From assembly GCF_014648515.1 (NCBI RefSeq), contig NZ_BMRG01000002.1:465308-522689 (forward strand): a DNA stretch of 57,382 bases. The letters are read 5' to 3'. A model generated the notes under the pieces. The model saw nothing but the letters and a program-made list of their open reading frames with translations, did not search any database and had not been told where the DNA came from. Source of the DNA: Saccharothrix coeruleofusca (lineage in GTDB: Bacteria > Actinomycetota > Actinomycetes > Mycobacteriales > Pseudonocardiaceae). Shown here one piece after another: positions 1-8,462 of the stretch. How positions within the stretch are numbered: position 1 is the first letter of the stretch; the number at the start of each line of letters is the position of its first letter. The translations under genes and the position numbers were made by a program.

Positions 1-177
1 TGTCCCGACGCCTTCCGGGCCCGCATGCGCGAGGACCTGACCGAGGTGCTGCGACTGGTGGCCGACGGTGCGCTCACCCCGCAGATCGCGGCGGAGTTCC
101 CGCTGACCGAGACCACCGCGGCACTGGAACTGGCCGAGTCGCGCACCACCGCGGGCAAGATCGTCATCGTCCCCTAG
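1..177 (+). CDS. Zinc-type/quinone oxidoreductase (MDR family), C-terminal fragment
   Basis: Only the last 58 residues are in the window; frame 1 is open from the first base to TAG at 175-177. The fragment (ADGALTPQIAAEF, then TTAALELAESRTTAGKIVIV) matches the usual C-terminus of medium-chain NAD(P)H:quinone reductases and zinc-type alcohol dehydrogenases, where the last strand reads GKIV(I/L). The cofactor-binding domain and any zinc ligands lie upstream of the window, so substrate cannot be judged. It is followed by a 77-bp gap and a co-directional membrane protein gene. Confidence 0.75.
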   Translation, partial: CPDAFRARMREDLTEVLRLVADGALTPQIAAEFPLTETTAALELAESRTTAGKIVIVP

Positions 178-254
178 CGGCGAACGCCCCGGCGCCGCCA
201 CACCGGCCACCACCGGCCGACATCGCCCTGCCCACTCATCCGGAGGCACCAGTC

Positions 255-860
255 GTGACCACCACCGAACTACCCGTCCCGACGAGCACCACCAGCACCG
301 TCGCCCGCGCGGTTGGGGTCGACAACCGCACCACCTACATCAGCTTCGGGCTGGCCTACCTCCTCGGGCACGGCAGCAGGGCGATCTCCAGCGGCGCCGA
401 CCCGCTGGTCGCCCTCCCCGCCTGGTTGCCGGTGGCGCTGCTCGGCTCCGGTCTCGGCGCGGGCACCGTCCTCGCCACTCTCGCCGCCACCCGCGCCCAG
501 CGCGACGCCGACGGACCCGAGGCCGTGACCGGCAAGCTGCTGGGCGCGTCCTGGATCACTGCCTTCGTCGGACTCTTCCTCGCGATCACCGGGCTCGCCG
601 CTGTGCCGGGCATGCCGGATCTGCAGAGCACGCTGTGGCCCACCGGTTCCGGTTTCGTCGTCGGACTGCTCTACCTCGCGGAGGGCGCCGCCCGCCGCAA
701 CGTCCTGCACTACCTGCTCGGCACTTGGCTCACGCTGATCTCGACCGCGGCGCTCTTCCTCGCCACCCCCGGCACGTTCTGGGTCCTCGCCCTCGCGGGT
801 GGTGGCGGCTACGCGCTCGCGACCGTCCTGGAGTACCGCCGCGTCGCCGCGGCCCGCTGA
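255..860 (+). CDS. Integral membrane protein of unknown function, 201 aa
   Basis: GTG start at 255 with an upstream GGAGG (241-245). The protein has a short Thr-rich N-terminus and then about five to six hydrophobic segments (around residues 30-42, 52-76, 95-115, 128-142, 148-170 and 173-190), separated by short charged loops such as RAQRDADGPEAVTG. I recognise no catalytic motif. It ends 38 bp from the convergent TetR gene. It could be a transporter accessory subunit or a free-standing membrane protein; the function is unknown. Confidence 0.7.
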   Translation: MTTTELPVPTSTTSTVARAVGVDNRTTYISFGLAYLLGHGSRAISSGADPLVALPAWLPVALLGSGLGAGTVLATLAATRAQRDADGPEAVTGKLLGASWITAFVGLFLAITGLAAVPGMPDLQSTLWPTGSGFVVGLLYLAEGAARRNVLHYLLGTWLTLISTAALFLATPGTFWVLALAGGGGYALATVLEYRRVAAAR

Positions 861-897
861 CATCCCGACCGACCGATCGAACGTCCCGAGTGGACGA

Positions 898-1509
898 TCA
901 CGCCGTGCGGTTGTCGACGCGGGGAGCGTGGAAGACGGCCGACACGGCGTCGTCGAGGACGGCTTCCTCCTCGCCGCCACCCGGCCGCGCGACGGGGATG
1001 ATCCGGGTCAGGGCGATGCCCTCGACGACCGTGAGCAGGAAACGGGCACGTCGCTTGTCGTCGGCTTCCGGAACGGCACCTTGCTCGGTGAGAACGCGGA
1101 GCCAGCCCGCGATGGCGTCGAGCGCCCTGGCCGTGTAGGACGCCCACGCGTTGCGCGCTTCGGTGCCACCGCCGGGGCCGAAAGCCGCGTTCAAGACCTT
1201 CAGCCACTTGTCGGCCGTGCTCTGGTCGGCGGGTTGCAGCGGGGGGAGCAGTTGCGCGAGGCATTCGCGGAGCCGCACCTCGGCGGGCAGGGAGGTGTCG
1301 TGGATGCGCAGGTCGGACGGCGTCCCGTCGAGGGCCGCGGCGAAGACCGCCTGGTGCAGCGACCGCTGGGTGGGGAAGTAGTGGCGCAGGGTGCTGGCCC
1401 CGATGCCTGCCCGCTCGGCGACCGCCCGGACGGTGAGCGTGGCCTCCGGGTCCTCGGCCAGCAGCGCCCTCGCCGCGTCCACGATCTCCTGCCGTCGACG
1501 GCCAGGCAT
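898..1509 (-). CDS. TetR family transcriptional regulator, 203 aa
   Basis: The N-terminal HTH (RQEIVDAARALLAEDPEATL, then VRAVAERAGIGASTLRHYF, about residues 5-52) is typical of TetR, with an all-helical ligand-binding domain behind it (LKVLNAAFGPGG, WLRVLTEQGAVPEADD, TVVEGIALTRI). I chose ATG 1509 over an upstream GTG at 1692 because AAGGAG sits just before it and homology begins at MPGRRRQE. The gene is divergent from the DedA-like gene at 1747, and the gap holds three 13-bp direct repeats that are a likely operator. Expected role: autorepressor and repressor of the 1747-4706 operon. Ligand unknown. Confidence 0.88.
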   Translation of the reverse strand: MPGRRRQEIVDAARALLAEDPEATLTVRAVAERAGIGASTLRHYFPTQRSLHQAVFAAALDGTPSDLRIHDTSLPAEVRLRECLAQLLPPLQPADQSTADKWLKVLNAAFGPGGGTEARNAWASYTARALDAIAGWLRVLTEQGAVPEADDKRRARFLLTVVEGIALTRIIPVARPGGGEEEAVLDDAVSAVFHAPRVDNRTA

Positions 1510-1672
1510 AGATCTCCTTGTCCTCTCGTCGGCACGGGCGGACGAACGGTCGCGGCGGCAGGCGGTCCGGTGTGGACACCAGCGTGTCGCCGATGCCGCC
1601 GACCAGCGGAAACCAGCGGCGAACCGCAGCACCCCGGACCGGATGTTACCCCGGACGAACCGCCGAGCTCCC

Positions 1673-1715
1673 CTAGCACCTTGTACTAGCACGTTGTACT
1701 GGTACGTTGTGCTAG
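1673..1715. promoter_or_regulatory. Probable TetR operator: three 13-bp direct repeats
   Basis: CTAGCACCTTGTA (1673-1685), CTAGCACGTTGTA (1686-1698) and CTGGTACGTTGTG (1699-1711) are in tandem. The second and third copies together form an imperfect palindrome running from CTAGCAC (1686) to GTGCTAG (ending 1715). The array lies in the 237-bp gap between the TetR start (1509) and the DedA-like gene (1747), the expected place for a shared operator. Nothing else was seen in this gap. Binding is an inference. Confidence 0.6.
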
Positions 1716-1746
1716 TGGCGCGATCGGGCGCGGCACCGGCGAAGGA

Positions 1747-2706
1747 GTGCGCGTTGCCCGCCCCGCCGCGCGTCGCCCGGACCGCCCGTTCGTCACGCAG
1801 GCCGGTAACCGCAGCTCAGATGGGAAGTCCATGGCTGGAACAGGTCCAGGACGGCAACAGCTCCGCAGGCCGGAGGCCGACACCGTTCGCATCCCCGCCG
1901 CCGCGCGTCCGGTCGCGGCGGCGGAGCAGTCCCCCGAAGCCGGTCGGCGCTCGGGGTCGCGGTGGCGGAACAGCGACTACTCGGCGGCCGAGCGCGAACA
2001 GGCGAAGCAGGCCTGGCGGAAGGTCGTGCCGTGGGAGCACCCGATGACCCGCGGCGACAAGGTGCTGGTGTTCTCGACGCTCGGCGTCGTGCTCCTGATG
2101 CTGGCCTCGATGCCGGTGCGGCCGTTCCTGGTGGCCTCGCACCCGATCGCGCTGAGCGCGGTCACCGGCAGCCTGTCCGCGATCGGCGCGGGCGCGGCGT
2201 TCGCCAGGATCGGCGAGGGCGAGCTGTGGTGGGTGATCGTCGTCGGCGCGTTCGGGATGGTCAAGTTCGACTGGTTGTTCTGGTTGGCGGGCCGCCGCTG
2301 GGGCATGAAGATCATCGCGCTGTGGGCTCCGGGGGCGGGCGCGAAGCGGTTCGTCGACCGGATCCGGTCGTGGCCCCGGTGGACGATCCCGCTCGCCGTC
2401 GTCGTGGCCGCCTTCCCCGGCGTTCCCGCACCCGCGGTGTTCGCGCTGGCCGGACTGAGCCGGATGCGCCTGGTCCCCTTCCTGATCGCCGACGCGATCG
2501 GCGCCGGAGCGGTCGCTGGGCTGGTCGCGGGGCTGGGCTACGGGGTGGGACAGCACGCGGTCGATGTCGTGCTGGTGATCGACGACTACGCCCTGTGGAT
2601 TACGTTGGGGCTGGTCGTGCTGGTGTCGTTCCGAGCGGCCGTGCGGGGCTTCAAAGAGGACCGGGAACGAAAAGCCGCGGCTCGCGACGGGAACCCGCGT
2701 TCATGA
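1747..2706 (+). CDS. DedA/VTT-domain-like integral membrane protein, 319 aa
   Basis: After a basic, Arg/Pro-rich N-terminus of about 95 residues come hydrophobic segments near 105-125, 130-150, 155-180, 205-235, 240-265 and 280-295. The central stretch (VVGAFGMVKFDWLFWLAGRRWG, quoted in part; RSWPRWTIPLAVVVAAFPG; VPAPAVFALAGLSRM) resembles the VTT/SNARE-associated core of DedA proteins, which move polyprenyl phosphates or phospholipids across the membrane. The start is uncertain: GTG 1747 lacks a well-spaced ribosome site, and ATG 1831 is possible. The stop overlaps the next ATG (ATGA at 2703-2706), so it is translationally coupled to the acylase. Confidence 0.7.
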   Translation: MRVARPAARRPDRPFVTQAGNRSSDGKSMAGTGPGRQQLRRPEADTVRIPAAARPVAAAEQSPEAGRRSGSRWRNSDYSAAEREQAKQAWRKVVPWEHPMTRGDKVLVFSTLGVVLLMLASMPVRPFLVASHPIALSAVTGSLSAIGAGAAFARIGEGELWWVIVVGAFGMVKFDWLFWLAGRRWGMKIIALWAPGAGAKRFVDRIRSWPRWTIPLAVVVAAFPGVPAPAVFALAGLSRMRLVPFLIADAIGAGAVAGLVAGLGYGVGQHAVDVVLVIDDYALWITLGLVVLVSFRAAVRGFKEDRERKAAARDGNPRS

Positions 2707-4706
2707 GCGGCGGGTCAGCCGAACACGTCCACCACATCCGGCGGGCGGACAAGCCCGTGGAGATCAGCTGGGACGAGTGGGCCGTACCCACCGTGGTGGC
2801 CGACGACGAACTCGACGTCACCTTCGGGGTGGGCTACGCCCAGGCGCGGACGAACGCGGGCCTGGTGCTGGAGCTCTACGGCATCGCCCGCGGGTGCGCG
2901 GCGGCGCTGTGGGGGGCGGAGTTCCTGGCCGAGGACACCTTCGGCGCGCGGTTGGGCCTGGACGCGCAGAGCGATGTCTGGTTCGACGCGCAGTCGCCCG
3001 AGACCATCGCCAGGATCGCGGCGTTCTGCGAAGGCTTCAACGCCGCGTGCGCGGAAGACCCGGTACTGGGCGCGGGCCGTCGGGAAGCGCTTCCCGTCAC
3101 GCCCCGCGACGTGGTGGCCCACGCGCTGCGGGTCTTCGTGCGCTTCTCGACGGTGGACGCGACCGGGCGGGCCTTCGCCCCGGACGCGTTCGTCGACGCG
3201 GCGGGGTCGAACGGCTGGGCGGTGTCGGGCAGGCTCTCCTCGACCGGGAACGCCCAGCTGATCATCAACCCGCACCTGGGCTGGCAGGGCTACCACCGCT
3301 GGTTCGAGGTGCGCACCGTCCACCCCGGACGGGACTTCCACGGCGCTCAGCTGATGGGGCTGCCGTGGCAGAACATCGGCTACAGCCCGGCCGTGGCGTG
3401 GGGGCACACCGTCAACCCGGTGCCCAACCTGACCGTCTACGAGCTGGATCTGGTCGACGGCACCTACCTGTTCGACGGCGAACGCCGTCCGGTGACCACC
3501 GTCGAGCACCGGATCGAGGTGGCGGGCGGTGCGGCGGCCACCGTCACCGAGCGCCGCAGCGTGCACGGGCCGATCGTGACCGCCCCGGACGGGGCCGAGG
3601 TCGCCGTGCGGATGGCGGGCTCGCTGCACCACCCGGCGACCTCCGCGCTGGAGGGCTGGTGGCGGATGTCGCGGGCGGGCGGTGTGGCGGAGCTCTTCGC
3701 GATCCACGACGCGTCGCCGCTGCCGCTGTTCAACGTGATCGCCGCGGACTCGGCGGGCTCGATCGGGGCGCTCTACTGCGGCACCCCACCGGTCCTGCCC
3801 GGCGCGAGCCATGCCGACCTGCAGCGCAGGCTGCCCGGCCACGATCCGACGTGGCTCTGGGACGCGGTGCACCCGGCCTCGTCGATGCCGAGGGTTCTCG
3901 ACCCCGAGTGCGGGTGGGTGCAGAACTGCAACGAGACGCCGTGGCTCTACACCGACCCGCCGCTGGACCCGTCGGAGTACCCGGCGTCGATCGCCCCGTC
4001 GGTCTGGACGATCGACGACCTGCGTCCGCACGCCTCCCGCGGCCAACTGGTCGGGCGGGAGCGCATCACCCCCGACGAACTGCTCGGGCTCAAGTACACG
4101 ACCCGTGCGCTGCTGGCCGATCTCGTCCTCGACGACCTGCTCGCCGCCGCGGCGGGCAGGGAGGACCTGCGCGCCGCGGTTGAGGTGCTGACGGCCTGGG
4201 ACCGGCACTGCCACCACGACAGCGGCGGCTACTTGCTGTTCCTGCTGTGGGGGCTGCGCATCGTTGCCCAGATCGCCGACCACACCCTGCTGGAGCGCCC
4301 TGCCGAGCCCGGCGGGATGCCGGGACCGCTGCGCGACCCGGCCTCGGGCGTGGAGGTCCTGCGCGCCGCCGTCGACACCATGGCCGGGCTCGGACTGCCG
4401 CTGGACGCCTCGATCGGGCAAGTGCTCACCCTCGGCTCCGGCGAGCACGCGGTGCCCGCCGACGGCGGGTCGGGGGTGCTCGGCGTCCTGAAGTCCCTGG
4501 AGATCACCGCCGGGGCGAGCGGAGTGCGGCTGTTGCTGGGCGACACCTGGATCTCGCACGTCCGCTTCGGCGGCGAGCACGGCCCCTTGGCGCGGAGCCT
4601 GCTCGTCTACGGCAACACCACCGAACCGTCCGCGCCGCCCGCGCGGTCCCAGTACGCCCTCTGGGGAGCCGACCGGCTGCGCCCGCAGCGATCGGACGGC
4701 AGGTGA
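2703..4706 (+). CDS. Penicillin acylase family (Ntn-hydrolase) protein, 667 aa
   Basis: The family hydrolyses amide bonds of beta-lactams, N-acyl-homoserine lactones or acyl-peptides after self-cleavage into alpha and beta chains. The new beta-chain N-terminus would be Ser169 in GSNGWAVSG, followed by the family motif LIINPHLGW. Asn344 in LFNVIAADSAGSIGA matches the oxyanion Asn. No signal peptide is visible, unlike classical periplasmic or secreted acylases, so the enzyme may be cytoplasmic. The alpha segment is about 168 residues. It overlaps the DedA-like gene by 4 bp and converges on the Lrp gene. Substrate cannot be assigned from sequence. Confidence 0.85.
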   Translation: MSGGSAEHVHHIRRADKPVEISWDEWAVPTVVADDELDVTFGVGYAQARTNAGLVLELYGIARGCAAALWGAEFLAEDTFGARLGLDAQSDVWFDAQSPETIARIAAFCEGFNAACAEDPVLGAGRREALPVTPRDVVAHALRVFVRFSTVDATGRAFAPDAFVDAAGSNGWAVSGRLSSTGNAQLIINPHLGWQGYHRWFEVRTVHPGRDFHGAQLMGLPWQNIGYSPAVAWGHTVNPVPNLTVYELDLVDGTYLFDGERRPVTTVEHRIEVAGGAAATVTERRSVHGPIVTAPDGAEVAVRMAGSLHHPATSALEGWWRMSRAGGVAELFAIHDASPLPLFNVIAADSAGSIGALYCGTPPVLPGASHADLQRRLPGHDPTWLWDAVHPASSMPRVLDPECGWVQNCNETPWLYTDPPLDPSEYPASIAPSVWTIDDLRPHASRGQLVGRERITPDELLGLKYTTRALLADLVLDDLLAAAAGREDLRAAVEVLTAWDRHCHHDSGGYLLFLLWGLRIVAQIADHTLLERPAEPGGMPGPLRDPASGVEVLRAAVDTMAGLGLPLDASIGQVLTLGSGEHAVPADGGSGVLGVLKSLEITAGASGVRLLLGDTWISHVRFGGEHGPLARSLLVYGNTTEPSAPPARSQYALWGADRLRPQRSDGR

Positions 4707-4748
4707 CCGACCGCCTGCCGGGGGCGTTGAGAAGAGGAGCCCGACCGG

Positions 4749-5777
4749 TCAGCCGGGGATCTCCAAGCGCGTGCCGTCCACGCGGGTGCCGGACTGCTTG
4801 AGCCTGCGCAGCACCGGGGCGACCTCGACCTCGCGCACGCCGTCGAGCCCGCCCGTCCGCTCGGTGATGTAGCGGTAGAGGTCGTCGAGACTGCGGCAGG
4901 TGAGCCAGGCGATGACGTTGGTTCGACCGGTGACGGCGGCGACGAACAACGTCTCCGGGTGCTCGGACAGCGCCCGGCAGGTCGCTTCGACCGCGGCGGG
5001 CTGGACGGTCAGCCACAGGTAGGCCTCAACCGGGTAGCCCAGAGCCGTGGCGGACAGGTCGACGTGCAAGTAGACGACGCCGTCGGTCAGCAGCGTCTCC
5101 AGGCGTCGCGCGGCACGCCCCTCGGAGATCCCCGCCGCCCGCGCGAGAGCTCCGATCGACGCCCGTCCGTCCCTGCCGAGGGCCTTGAGCATGGCGTAGT
5201 CGACGGGTTCGAGGGAGCCGATGACCCGGCTGGTCGCCCGTCGCGAGGCGGGCATGTCGCGGGCGAGCCGCTCGACCTGGTCGGGGGTCAGCACGTCCTG
5301 GTCCCCGATCAGGTCGGTCGCCCTGCCTCCGACGAATCGGCGCAGGATCACCGACAGCGCCACATCGAGGACCGCCCCGGAGCGCGGGAGGCGTCCCAGC
5401 AGCAGGTGCTCGCGCTGCTCCTGCGTGTGGGACCGCACCGAGCAGACAACCTCCGCGCCGCCTGCGGTCACCGCGACCCAAGCCACGTCCCGCCGCTGCG
5501 CCAGTGCCCCGCCCAGATCGAGGACCGCGTCCGGCCGGGTGCGCACCCGCACGATCCAGTCGCTCTCACCGAGCGCGGTCGGGTCGACGTTCGCCGCCAC
5601 CCGCAGCGTCCCGGCCCGGTACAGGGCGTTGTACCGCCGCGCGACCGTGCGCTCGGAGACGTCGAGCACTTCCGCGAGCCTCCGGAACGGAACCCGCGGA
5701 CTGATCTGCAAGCTGCGGACAATCCGCTTGTCCAAGGAGTCCAGCGTGACTGATTTCGGCGCTGGCGACGAATCCAC
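4749..5777 (-). CDS. Tandem-domain Lrp/AsnC family regulator, 342 aa
   Basis: This is two Lrp units fused head to tail. HTH 1 is around residues 12-62 (LDSLDKRIVRSLQISPRVPF; LAEVLDVSERTVARRYNAL) with its effector region to about 150. HTH 2 is around 187-235 (LEPVDYAMLKALGRDGRASI; ALARAAGISEGRAARRLE) with a second effector region near 245-325. Ordinary Lrp proteins are about 150 aa; double-length forms are frequent in actinobacteria. GTG 5777 has no ribosome site, but TAGATT (5784-5789) lies 6 nt upstream, which suggests a leaderless mRNA. It is divergent from the DHA2 exporter at 5871 and is its probable regulator. Confidence 0.86.
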   Translation of the reverse strand: MDSSPAPKSVTLDSLDKRIVRSLQISPRVPFRRLAEVLDVSERTVARRYNALYRAGTLRVAANVDPTALGESDWIVRVRTRPDAVLDLGGALAQRRDVAWVAVTAGGAEVVCSVRSHTQEQREHLLLGRLPRSGAVLDVALSVILRRFVGGRATDLIGDQDVLTPDQVERLARDMPASRRATSRVIGSLEPVDYAMLKALGRDGRASIGALARAAGISEGRAARRLETLLTDGVVYLHVDLSATALGYPVEAYLWLTVQPAAVEATCRALSEHPETLFVAAVTGRTNVIAWLTCRSLDDLYRYITERTGGLDGVREVEVAPVLRRLKQSGTRVDGTRLEIPG

Positions 5778-5870
5778 GTCGAAAATCTACACGCGCGCCG
5801 CCGACTGGGCCGTCCCCATCACCTCGGGTCGAGACACTGGCCACAGCCACCTCGACCGGGAGATCCGACA

Positions 5871-7394
5871 ATGCGCAAGTGGTTGCCCTTGGCCACTGTC
5901 CTGCTGGGCACGTTCATGCTGTTGATCGACGTGACCGTCGTCAACGTCGCGCTGCCCGCCGTGGCAGGGGATCTCAAGACGTCCTTCGGCTCATTGCAGT
6001 GGGTCGTGGACGCCTACGCCCTCGTCCTCGCCTCGCTCGTGCTCGGCACCGGTTCCATCGCCGACCTGGTCGGCCACCGCCGCACCTACCTCGGTGGTCT
6101 GGCGGTGTTCGCGGCGGCCTCGCTGGTCTGCGGCCTGGCGCCGGACGTCGCCGTGCTGATCATGGCCCGAATCGCGCAGGGCATCGGGGCGGCGGCGATG
6201 CTCGCGACCGTGTTCGCCCTGCTCAACAGCAACTACTCCGGCCGTGACCGGAGCACCGCCTACGGTGTGTGGGGCGCGGTCGCGGGCATCTCGGCCTCCG
6301 TTGGTCCGATCATCGGCGGCCTGCTCACCGAAGGCGCCTCGTGGCGCTGGGTCTTCTTCGTGAACATCCCGCTCAGCATCGTCGCGATCACGCTCGGCGC
6401 CGCTGTGCTCGGTGATGCCCACCCGCGGGAGCGGGGGCGCGTGGACGTGGCAGGCATGGTGACCTTCGCCGCCGCGATCGCCGCCCTGGTCCACGGCCTG
6501 ATCCGCGCCAATGAGCACGGTTGGGGCCATCCGGCCACATGGGCCTGGATCGCGGCCGGGCCGGTGCTGCTGGCGTTGTTCGCGGCCGTCGAGCTGAAGG
6601 CCGCCCACCCGATGCTCGACCTGCGCCTCCTGCGCGATCGCTCGTTCGCGGGTCTCCTGCTGGCCGCGTTCTTCATGTCGTTCAGCGCCTTCGCGGGAGT
6701 GACCTACACGTCGCTCTGGCTGCAGTCGGTGCTCGGAATGAGCCCGATCGGGGCCGCGCTCGCGGGTTCGCCGCTGACGATCGCCTCGTTCGCCGCTTCA
6801 GTGGCGGTCGGCCGGTTCCTGCACTCCGCTCGACCGGGACCGGTGATCACCTGCGGTCTGGCACTGGTCGGGGTGGGCGGGATCGCGGGCGGTCTGCTGC
6901 TGCGCGGCTCGGCGGACTGGGTCGCGCTCGTCCCCGGCTACGTGATCGCGGGGGTCGGCGCGGGCATGGCGGCCCCGACGCTCAGCTCGACGGCGATGAG
7001 CGCGGTGCCCGTGCAGCGCGGCGGCATGGCGGCGGGCGCGGTCAACACCGCCCGCCAGCTCGGCTTCGCCCTGGGCATCGCCGTCCTCGGCTCAGTCTTC
7101 TCCGCCAGGGTCGGGCGCGTCCTGTCCGCCCACGACGTGCCCGACCCCGCCGGGACGTCGCGGGCGCTGTCCGCGGGCCAGGCATCCGCCCTGCTCGACG
7201 GGGTGCCGGAAGGCGGTCGTGCCGCCCTCGACACCGCCCTGCGCGCCTCCTCGGTCAGTGGCGTCGGCTGGACGCTGTGGGTCTCCGGCATCACCGGTGT
7301 CCTCGCCTACCTCGCCGTGCTCGTCCTCCTCCGCCCGGCCCCCCGAGGCGACGCCGACCGCGTTCCGGTCGCCGCCTCCCCCGAACGACCCTGA
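5871..7394 (+). CDS. MFS transporter, DHA2 (EmrB/QacA, 14-TM) family, 507 aa
   Basis: A proton-coupled multidrug-type exporter in the cytoplasmic membrane. Seen: the DHA2 signature LLIDVTVVNVALPAV in TM1 (residues 22-36), DLVGHRRTY in the loop 2-3, motif C in TM5 (SVGPIIGGLL), and about 14 hydrophobic segments over 507 aa, the usual size. ATG 5871 has CGGGAGA upstream. It is divergent from the tandem Lrp regulator and 34 bp ahead of an alpha/beta hydrolase gene, so export and hydrolysis of a related compound are plausible, but this is inference. Confidence 0.92.
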   Translation: MRKWLPLATVLLGTFMLLIDVTVVNVALPAVAGDLKTSFGSLQWVVDAYALVLASLVLGTGSIADLVGHRRTYLGGLAVFAAASLVCGLAPDVAVLIMARIAQGIGAAAMLATVFALLNSNYSGRDRSTAYGVWGAVAGISASVGPIIGGLLTEGASWRWVFFVNIPLSIVAITLGAAVLGDAHPRERGRVDVAGMVTFAAAIAALVHGLIRANEHGWGHPATWAWIAAGPVLLALFAAVELKAAHPMLDLRLLRDRSFAGLLLAAFFMSFSAFAGVTYTSLWLQSVLGMSPIGAALAGSPLTIASFAASVAVGRFLHSARPGPVITCGLALVGVGGIAGGLLLRGSADWVALVPGYVIAGVGAGMAAPTLSSTAMSAVPVQRGGMAAGAVNTARQLGFALGIAVLGSVFSARVGRVLSAHDVPDPAGTSRALSAGQASALLDGVPEGGRAALDTALRASSVSGVGWTLWVSGITGVLAYLAVLVLLRPAPRGDADRVPVAASPERP

Positions 7395-7428
7395 CGAAGC
7401 AGACCCGATACCGCGAAAGGAAAGCACC

Positions 7429-8328
7429 GTGCTCTCAACTGCCACCCACCGCTTCGCCCACGGGGTGACCTCCGCCGGAGCGGCCAGGGGGATGGTTTTC
7501 ACCGGTCTGCGCCGGACCTCGGGTGACACTCACGACGTCCCGCTGATCGTCGCGCTGCACGGCGGCGGCTACACCTCCGCCTACTTCGACGTGCCCGGCT
7601 ACTCGCTGCTGGACCGCGCGGCGGGCGCGGGCGTGCCGGTCATCGCCGTTGACCGGCCGGGTTACGGGGGTAGCACCCCGGTCCCGCTCGGCGACTCGCC
7701 GTACCTGGCGAACGCAGCCACGGTGGACCACCTGATCGGCGAGCTGTGGCAAACCCACGGGGCGGGCACTGCGGGGATCGTGCTGGTCGGTCACTCCATC
7801 GGAGCTCAGGTCGCGCTGGCGATCGCGGGTGGGAGACCCCGCTGGCCGCTGTTGGGCTTGTCCGTGTCCGGCTGCCTGCTGCGGCACGGCGACGGCTTCG
7901 CCGAGACCTGGGCGGCCGCCCCCGGCACCTACCTCGACGTCTCCGTCGAGGAGAAGGCCGAGCTGATGTTCGGTCCCGAGTGGACTCGCCGCGACGACAT
8001 GCCGCGGGCGAGCTTCTTCGCCAACGTCCCCGTTCTCACCGCCGAGCTGACAGGAGGGGCGGGGTGGGAGAAGTCCTTCCGGGACCTCGCTCCGGAGATC
8101 ACCGTCCCCGTCCAGCTCCGCCACGGCCGGTTCGATCCCCTGTGGGGCGACGCCGACGACCAGATCCCCGAGTTCGTCGCGGAGCTCGAGTCCTCGCCGT
8201 GGATCGACGCCGCCGCCGTTCCGGCCGCCGGGCACGCCATCGATTACCACAGGGTCGGCGCGGCGTTCCACGCGCAGCAGCTCGCCTTCGCGCTGACCTG
8301 CGCGGCGCAGACGATCAGCGGCCCCTGA
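7429..8328 (+). CDS. Alpha/beta hydrolase, 299 aa
   Basis: Seen: oxyanion motif HGGG (44-47), nucleophile elbow GHSIG with Ser123, acid Asp236 in GRFDPLWGD and His269 in AAGHAIDYH, which together make a complete triad. The cap region (about 150-215) is short. GTG 7429 was chosen because AAAGGAAA lies at a good distance upstream; in-frame starts further upstream lie inside the MFS gene. It probably forms an operon with the exporter. The natural substrate (ester, amide or epoxide) is not deducible. Confidence 0.87.
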   Translation: MLSTATHRFAHGVTSAGAARGMVFTGLRRTSGDTHDVPLIVALHGGGYTSAYFDVPGYSLLDRAAGAGVPVIAVDRPGYGGSTPVPLGDSPYLANAATVDHLIGELWQTHGAGTAGIVLVGHSIGAQVALAIAGGRPRWPLLGLSVSGCLLRHGDGFAETWAAAPGTYLDVSVEEKAELMFGPEWTRRDDMPRASFFANVPVLTAELTGGAGWEKSFRDLAPEITVPVQLRHGRFDPLWGDADDQIPEFVAELESSPWIDAAAVPAAGHAIDYHRVGAAFHAQQLAFALTCAAQTISGP

Positions 8329-8462
8329 TCGTCGCCATCCGTGCGGGTTTGGCCACAACCCGTTGCGACGTGGCGGAAATGCCGGTTCTCGTGACCACCG
8401 CGGACCGAGAGCATCGAGGTGGTGCAAGCAGCCGTTCCCGGAAACGCGGAGGTGTGGCGGAG

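Noticed and set aside
1962-2702. In-frame upstream extension of the penicillin acylase
   Set aside because: The extension overlaps the DedA-like gene in another frame and is Arg/Gly-rich; the ATG at 2703 overlapping the preceding stop is the natural start.
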